The position numbers and the translations under genes were made by a program. A stretch of DNA of 64,000 nt, from positions 7,321,983 to 7,385,982 of the forward strand of contig CM019230.1 of the NCBI GenBank assembly GCA_009741485.1, written 5' to 3'. Each line of letters opens with the position of its first letter. Positions within the stretch are counted from its first letter, which is position 1. Below are positions 57,480 through 64,000 of this stretch, one piece after another. The DNA comes from Malurus cyaneus samueli (lineage: Eukaryota; Chordata; Aves; Passeriformes; Maluridae). The notes under the pieces were generated by a model. The model worked only from the letters and a program-made list of their open reading frames with translations. It was not told where the DNA came from and did not search any database.

Positions 57480-58974
57480 CTGCCCTCAGAGTCCAGAGAT
57501 GAGAATTAATAAATGAGGTTAAATCTGGGTGCAATTCTTGGAGATTTTCTCAACAGGGCTGGCTGCTGGCAGGAATTCTGCCTGCCTCAGGTCACCACAA
57601 GCTGTGGATGTGACAATCCGTGTGGCACCAGCCAAGCTGCCCCAAAGGCTTCCCCACCCCAGGGCGAAACATCCAAATTCCATCCCCATCTCCAAAATTC
57701 CTGCCAAAAATTTTAACCCCCTGGGACCAGAGCTTAGAAGACATCAGCAAAGGGTGATGCCCTGGGCTGGTGGGGAGCAGAGGGACAGCCCAGACCCTGG
57801 AACTGTCCTAGGAAGGCAAAGGGACTCTGGCACCTGTGGTGGCTGTGTCCCCTCGTCCCAGGAGTGGATTCACAACAGGAGTGATGATTTGCAACGAGTG
57901 CCAAGCCAGGAACATTAAGAATAAATCACTCATAACTGGGAAGACGATAATAACAGAAGCCTCTGGGGAAATCTGTGCTGCTGAACAGCAGCTTTTATTA
58001 TTTTTTTCCTTTTTCACTTGAAGTCACTTAATGAACCCTCATGTTGAAATCTTCAGAAAGACTCACCTTAGGGGGTATTGGGAAATATTGATAAATAGTG
58101 TTTGGCACTCCTGAGACTCTCAGCGAGTGGCACTGTCATTGTCACAGTAGATGGACTGGATACCCCCAGGTTTTCTTTTTCCACCCTCTATGGCTCTTTC
58201 TGCCTACAAGGGGCAGGCAAGGTCCAGCAAGAGGTCAGCAGCCCCCATCCCAGCGCTCACACTCCCTGCTGGAGCCTAATTCCCAGGAAAAAAGGGACTC
58301 TTAGCTCAGCAGGAAAATCCATTTAATCCCCAACTTTCCCAAGAAACGACATATAAGCTGTAAAACAGCTTCCACACTTTATTTGCTGGTAATTTACAGC
58401 CCACACTGTGAGACAGTGCAATATTTGCAAGCAATTAAAGAGGGGATGACTCAACAACAGCCACCCCGGGTCAGATTTTCGAGTGTTCATCGTTCATAAT
58501 TACTCAAAGGGATTTGGGAAGCAGTGGCTGCTGCCCCCTCCCTGGTAGTGTCGTGTCCCAGGAGCTCCTGCTGTCAGGCCTGGGGGTTCCGGGCAGATTT
58601 GGCACTGGAGGAAAAGGAAATGTTTATTAAAGACGAGAGGGATGGTCTCAGGGAGCTGGAGGCAGAGATGATCGGAACAAGGTGATTTTTGGAGGCTCTG
58701 GGGTGGTGCCAACTGCAGCCCCTCGGAGGTGAAGGGGCCGTGCTGGCTGTGCCATGAGTGGGATGAATGCAGGGGAAAGCTCCATGAAATCCTCGGGGTA
58801 TCTGTCCCCTCTCTTTTCCTCCGAACACCCCGGCTCGGCTGCAGAAGGTGCAGGAAAGCCCGGAGGGATGGTTCAGCTGGGCTGAGCAGCGAGCACAGAC
58901 CCTGTGTGTCCAGCCCGGGGCTCTCCAAGCCTTTTTCCCTCTCTTTTACATCTGTCCGATTTCACTGCCTTTGG
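57480..58974. other. Intergenic region
   Basis: Nothing recognised between the two minisatellites. Confidence 0.6.
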
Positions 58975-59230
58975 ATTGTGGGATTGTGCCTCTGGAAATG
59001 TGGGATCCTGCCTCTGGAAATGTGGGATCCTGCCTCTGGAAATGTGGGATCCTGCCAATGGAAATGCAGGATTCTGCCTCTGGAAATGTGGGATACTGTC
59101 TCTGGAAATGTGGGTTCCTGTCTCTGGAAATGTGGGATCCTGTCTCTGGAAATGTGTGATCTTCTCTCTGGAAATGTGGGATCTTCTCTCTGGAAATGCA
59201 GGATTCTGCCTCCGGAAATGTGGGAATACC
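58975..59230 (+). repeat. Minisatellite, 22-bp unit, about 11 copies
   Basis: The unit is TCTGGAAATGTGGGATCCTG CC, read at 58991, 59013 and onwards. Variants include CAGGATTCTG and GGATCTTCTC. No unique spacers, so it is not an array of the CRISPR type. Confidence 0.95.
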
Positions 59231-60023
59231 TGAGGGTCGCGCTCGTGGCTCAGGCACACGGGAGGAAAGCAAACACACACAGAAGTGACCCTGCCTTGCC
59301 CTGCCTGTAAACAAACAGCATTTCACAGGCAGGGATCAGATGCTGGAATAAATCACAGAGCCCCTGGAGTGGGCACAGCTCCCTGGCCACCCCAGGAGCT
59401 TGGGGACATTGGACATTGTCACTGCCAGAGCTGCCACCCTTGAGGTGGCTTCGTGCCATTCCCCTCCAGGGCACCCCTGCTCTCCATCAGCTGCTGGTCC
59501 ATGGCACCTTGCCTGGCATTTTCCAGGGATTAAAGGAAATCCCAGTGCTGGTCCAAGCCCTGATTGGGCAGTTTTGCCATAAACCATTCTTCCTTATCTG
59601 GGTTTCTCTGATAACCTGGGCCCTTTTGAAGAAGTGCTATTTCTTCTGCAGTCAGCTGTATTTTAAGAAGTTACATTATGGGTAAAACGCCCCCAGAGAA
59701 AATCCAAGCATTGTTCCATTCATCAGCCACGGCAAGTTCAGAATAAAAATATTCCGAGGTGAGGTAATGTACTGTGACACTGTGTGAGTTAATTTATAAA
59801 AGAATTAACTGTGTTTAGAAGGGAGGATAAAACTTTCTGCAGCCAGCCAGAGTTGGAGCAGCCCTAGAATGAAATGTACTCGGATAAAAACACAGTTCTT
59901 CCTCAAAAAATAGGTTGTTTTGGGGATATTTTTTTGGTTTTTTTCTTAAAGTTCAGGTGCTAAAAGTGTGCATGGAGTGGAAATGTATGTACAGTGGAAG
60001 TGCAAATTCAGGCCAGGTATAAG

Positions 60024-60185
60024 GAAAAAAATTATTTATGATGAGGGTGGTGAAATGCTGGTACATTTTGCATTTCTATAAACAGTTTGGGGGTTTTATA
60101 GGATTCCTAAATTGTTTAGAGGAGCCTCAGTAGATATTTAAGTGGGTTGCAGGTTTGGTAAATAGTTCAGGAGGGTTGCAGGGTT
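60024..60185 (+). repeat. Dispersed direct repeat, copy 1
   Basis: Matches 61467-61640 over about 160 bp: ATGAGGGTGGTGAAA, ACATTTTGCATTTCTATAAA, AGTTTGGGGGTTTTATAGG and GCAGGTTTGGTAAATAGTTC. The GAGGGTGGTGAAA start resembles a sense CR1 segment, but the rest does not. Confidence 0.85.
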
Positions 60186-61466
60186 CCCACAACACAGGGA
60201 CACATCCCGAGGTGAATCTGTGATCCTGGATGGGGACAGGCATTGCTGGGGATGATCCCCATGGGGTTTTGGGTGTGGCTGTTGGGATTCCCTGATCCTG
60301 CACATCGGGGGTCCCACCAGCTGTGACGGATGGAGCCAGGAAAGACCCTCCAGACCTTTTATTCCAATGAAGATTTGCAAATTCTTCCCCCTTCTCTGGC
60401 AGCTTCCCCCTCAGCTTTGCAGGAGCAGCGAGCAGTCTCTGCTCTGCAGCTATTTTTCACCATAATGATTTATAATAGATGACGAAAATGAGAGTGCTGG
60501 AGGAAGAGAGGCCCAGCCTGGGCGCTCGGATGGCCCTAATGAAGTCCCATCCAAGTTCCCATTTGTTGTCAGCTATTAATTCTCTCCCCGATTCAGTCCC
60601 CAAATTACTTTCCCTAGAACTGAATCTAAATATGAAAATCAATTAAGAAGGGAACGAGTAGCTACATCTGGGAGAGGAGGCAAATATAATGACAAATCAC
60701 CTGGTTCCTTTTGAGCATGCAAATTAACATTTAGAGTGTATTTTGAGGAAGGGGAGCTTGGAAATGCTGCTTCACAGGAAAAAAACTGCCAGATCAATTT
60801 TCCAAGCCCGAGTGCTAGAGATTCTTCAAAGTTACTGAGGGTTCTATCTTGGGATAAAAATATAAAAAAGACAAGAAATCAATGCTGATAATTAATTTAG
60901 CAGAATCTATTCGTTCTTTCTCCTTCCAGTCAATGCAACGAGAAAATCATACAGGAGCTGAATTTTACATTTCCACAGAGATTGTGCTGGGACAAAATGA
61001 ATAAACGCTCATAAAATTAGTTCAAAAGCTCTGCTGTGGTGTCGAAGTGGGTTTTTTTAATTAACTGGAGGAATTTGTCATCACTTTTCCCCCTGCCCTC
61101 GCCAGGGAAAGCGAGTGCCATCCAACGTGCCTGGGCAGCCCAGCCCTCTGGAGATGGTGCAGCTCCAGACTGGGATGTGGAAGAGCTTTAAATGGAAAAC
61201 ATCAGCTCCCAGGCTCCTTCCTCAATGGGATTTTTTTATTTTAGGTCGGGTTTTTCCTGGTGCTCAGTTTTGATGTGCTGATGGTGCTCTGCAAAGCCCA
61301 GCATCCACACTGGGAGCTCGTGTCCCAGCCAGGGTCCTGAGTGTGTCCTGCAAACAGGAGCTGCCTGGGAGTTTGGGGGATTCACCTCTAGGGACTGACT
61401 TTTGTCAGGTTTATTGTGGCAGGACAGGGGGTGATGGTTTTGAAATAAAAGAGGGTTCATTCAGAT

Positions 61467-61640
61467 TAAAAATGAGGAATAAATTTATTTGTAATGAGGG
61501 TGGTGAAAGCATGGCACATTTTGCATTTCTATAAATAGTTTGGGGGTTTTATAGGGCTTCTAAATGGTTTAGGGAAGGCTTAGTAAATATTTAGGAATTG
61601 CAGGTTTGGTAAATAGTTCAGGAGGGTTGTGGGGTTACCA
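61467..61640 (+). repeat. Dispersed direct repeat, copy 2
   Basis: Second copy of the 60024-60185 repeat, same orientation, about 1.45 kb away, with scattered substitutions. Family unknown. Confidence 0.85.
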
Positions 61641-62070
61641 GAGGTGCTGGGCTGGGATCCTGGAGTGGGGGCAGAGCAGCAGCACATCCTCTGCTCTGTC
61701 CAGCAGCAGACAGAGAGGAGCTGCCTTTCAATTATTCAAAACTCATCCTCCCTCCATTAGCAGCAAATGGGAAGTGGATGGATTTTGTAATGGATCCCCA
61801 GGAGGGTACTTGAGTTTAAAGCAAATCCTGTCCAGTTAAAAGGATCCCGTGGAAACGGATTTGAACGATCTGATCCTCCAGCTCCAGTTTGGTGGGACCA
61901 CCAAAGACAGAGAGAATGGGTGGGGAAAAATGTGGAAGTGGAATAGAGGGGGGAAATGGTCCTGGGCAGTTTTGCCTTTGGTGTCAGGTTCAGCAGGGAT
62001 GGGGATGAGGGGAGCTGGGGACATTCGGCTGCAGCAGCCAGATGGATCCAACTGAGGAGCTCCATGTGCC

Positions 62071-62804
62071 CTGGGAAAAGGGAAGAGGAAGGGAAGAGGA
62101 AGAGGAAGAGGAAGAGGAAGAGGAGAGAGAGAAGAGGAGAGAGAGGAAGAGGGAAGAGGAAGAGGAAAGAGGAAGAGGAAGAGGAAGAGGAAGAAGGAGA
62201 GAGGAAGAGGAAGAGGAGAGGAAGAGAAGAGGAAGAGGAGAGGAAGAGGAAGAGGAGAGGAGAGAAGGAGGAAGAGGAAGAGGAAGAGGAGGGAAGAAGG
62301 AAGAGGAGAGAAGGAAGAGGAAGAGGAAGAAGGGAAGAGGAAGGGGAAGGGAAGGGGAAGAGGAAGAGAGAGGAAGAGGGAAGAGGAAGAGGAAGAGGAG
62401 AAGAGGAAGAGGAGAGGAAGAGGAAGGGAAAGAGGAAGAGGAAGAGGAAGAGGAAGAGGAAGAGGAAGAGGAAGGGGAAGGAGGAAGAGGAAGGGGAAGG
62501 GGAAGAGGAGCAGAGGAGGAAGAGGAAGAGGAAAGGAAGGGAAGAGGAAGAGGAAGGGAGGGGAAGAGGAAGAGGAAGAGGAAGGAAAGGAAAGGAGAAA
62601 AAGGAAAAGGAAAGGAAAAGGAAAAGGAAAAGGAAAAGGAAAAGGAAAAGGAAAAGGAAAGGAAAGGAAAAGAAAAGGAAAGGAAGGAAAGGAAAGGAAA
62701 AGGAAAGGGAAAGGAAAGGAAAAGGAAAGGAAAAGGAAAAGAAAAGGAAAAGGAAAAGGAAAAGGAAGGAAAAGGAAAAGGAAAAGGAAAAGGAAAAAGG
62801 AAAA
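62071..62804 (+). repeat. Pure purine tract, (GGAAGA)n then (GGAAAA)n
   Basis: About 730 bases with only A and G on the + strand: GAGGAA-type units in the left two thirds, then GGAAAA units from about 62590. Poly-Glu and poly-Lys frames on + and Phe/Leu/Ser frames on - are by-products. Such mirror-rich purine tracts can form triplex DNA and are error-prone in assembly. Confidence 0.97.
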
Positions 62805-64000
62805 GCTCTGGGGTGGTTTTTCAGCCCTGTTTGAGCAGCATGCTGTGGCCCAGTCTGTGCTGGAGCCAGAGAAGGGATGTGTGCCTGCAATGCTGGTGGG
62901 GACAGAGCCTGGGGTGCCTGTGGGAAAGGGGATGTGTGGAAAACGGGGCTGGTGAGACAAGTCTGGCGCTGTTATTGAGGGTGTTTGGCCCTTTCTCCAT
63001 CTGCAAATGGTTGATAAACTGATTTATTTCCATGGACTTATCCTGCATATCTTGATTGATGCATGGGAGACTCAGCAGAGGGTTTGCTGTCTGGGGGGTC
63101 TGGCCCACATTCCAACAAATCCAGCTTTTGTCAAATGTTCAGGGACAGAAACACAAGATTTTGCTCAGGTACCAACAAAACTTGTGTTTTTCATGTTGTT
63201 TGTGCATGAACACAGGGATTTTTCCCCTGCCCAGGGGTGTGGGATGTGCTTCTGGATCCCAGTTCACTGTTACCTTGATAACATCCAGGAGGAATTAATA
63301 TACAATATCAAAATATCAAATATCTGGAGTCCAGAGGATACAACTTGAAAACACACAGAGGCCCCTCTAAATCCCTCAAAACAGTTTATTCTCATCCTGG
63401 ATGGCCCAGTGGCAGCTGCCCACAGATTTCCATTCTTTCTGAGGATCCAGACCTGTGATCAGACTTTAATGGTTAAAAATCCTGCTGTGCCAGAGAGCTG
63501 AACCTGCTCAGTACTGGAAAGGAGAAAAAATTCATTGGTGCTTCAGAGCAAGGGATGGTTTCTAGGACAGGAAAGACAGCTAAGGAAAGGTTCATTTATT
63601 ATCATTGTCATGGATTTTATTAGCAAAGACCTACTATAAGCATTTTTCTCTTTCTGCTTGCTCATTGCTTTTCCTTAGGAGAGGCTGAGCTGCTCCCCCC
63701 TGTCTGGGTAATGAGGGTGCAGGGAGCAAACCCCATTAATCAGAGCTGGAGGATGTGAACTGGGACATTGCCCATCCAGGCTCTTTTAACCCCTCAGCCC
63801 AGAACAAACCATCACCCCCAGCCCAGCAGGAGCTTCCAGGGCTGCTCCCAGTCCCAGTTCAAACCCCCACGAGCTCCAGGGCTGTGTCTGGCAGCAGAAC
63901 CTCGCTGCTGCTGTCCCTTCCTCATTACCAAATGAATCTCCTGGTGGCTGTGGTGGATATTGGCCATGATCCCAGTAGGGCAGGCAATTTGATTATTTCA
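62805..64000. other. Intergenic end of window
   Basis: No gene, repeat or splice-site-flanked exon recognised. Confidence 0.6.

Larger units (their letters stand above)
59231..62070. other. Intergenic region, partly AT-rich
   Basis: Contains a dispersed direct repeat pair (60024-60185 and 61467-61640). No gene recognised. Confidence 0.65.

Noticed and set aside
58975..59230. Regular short repeats that could suggest a CRISPR-like array
   Set aside because: The units are contiguous with no unique spacers, and the context is a vertebrate genome; this is a minisatellite.
62042..63022. Long open frames rich in Glu, Arg and Lys (and Phe/Leu/Ser on the other strand)
   Set aside because: They are translations of a two-letter purine repeat with no stop codons; no start context, domain or splice evidence.
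29631..64000. SEC14L1 or another neighbouring gene expected from human synteny
   Set aside because: No frame with splice sites and recognisable family sequence was found; untranslated first exons cannot be excluded.
1..64000. tRNA, rRNA or a novel multi-gene system
   Set aside because: No cloverleaf-like or rRNA-like sequence was noticed by eye, and only one coding gene is present, so there is no gene cluster to interpret.

Overview
This is a vertebrate nuclear genome window, most likely from a bird and probably a songbird. The evidence is many short 5'-truncated CR1 LINE copies, several LTR-like solo elements, compact introns and GC-rich microsatellites. I recognise one protein-coding gene: the 3' two thirds of MGAT5B (N-acetylglucosaminyltransferase Vb/IX) on the + strand. 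Twelve coding exons between 668 and 29214 join without a frame break into 623 codons plus a TGA stop. The cytoplasmic tail, membrane anchor and start of the stem lie upstream of the window.

Layout. 1-355 is the end of an LTR-like repeat in an MGAT5B intron. 668-4004 holds the first three exons, with a 1.2-kb tandem duplication that leaves one truncated exon copy and one eroded exon copy, each duplicate followed by a (CTTC)n microsatellite. 4005-14197 is a 10-kb intron with two LTR-like repeats; the second ends about 26 bp from the next splice acceptor. 14198-20951 holds the exons of the catalytic domain, including one GC-AG intron. After a 6.3-kb intron, 27204-29214 holds the last three exons, which encode a variable Pro/Ser-rich linker and the Cys-rich C-terminus. 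A probable short 3' UTR follows.

From about 29.6 kb to the end I see no convincing gene. The region holds CR1 fragments, two inverted copies of a polyA-signal-bearing LTR-like repeat, a compact LTR-like element, several GC-rich minisatellites (44-, 31-, 23- and 22-bp units), a 25-base assembly gap, a single-N join flanked by a perfect 95-bp repeat, and a 0.73-kb pure purine tract. From human synteny, SEC14L1 would be expected further downstream, but none of its coding sequence was recognised here.

The window holds no operon-like, CRISPR or defence system. The points most worth checking are the exon duplication (real or assembly-made), the LTR next to an acceptor, and the conserved-frame GC donor.
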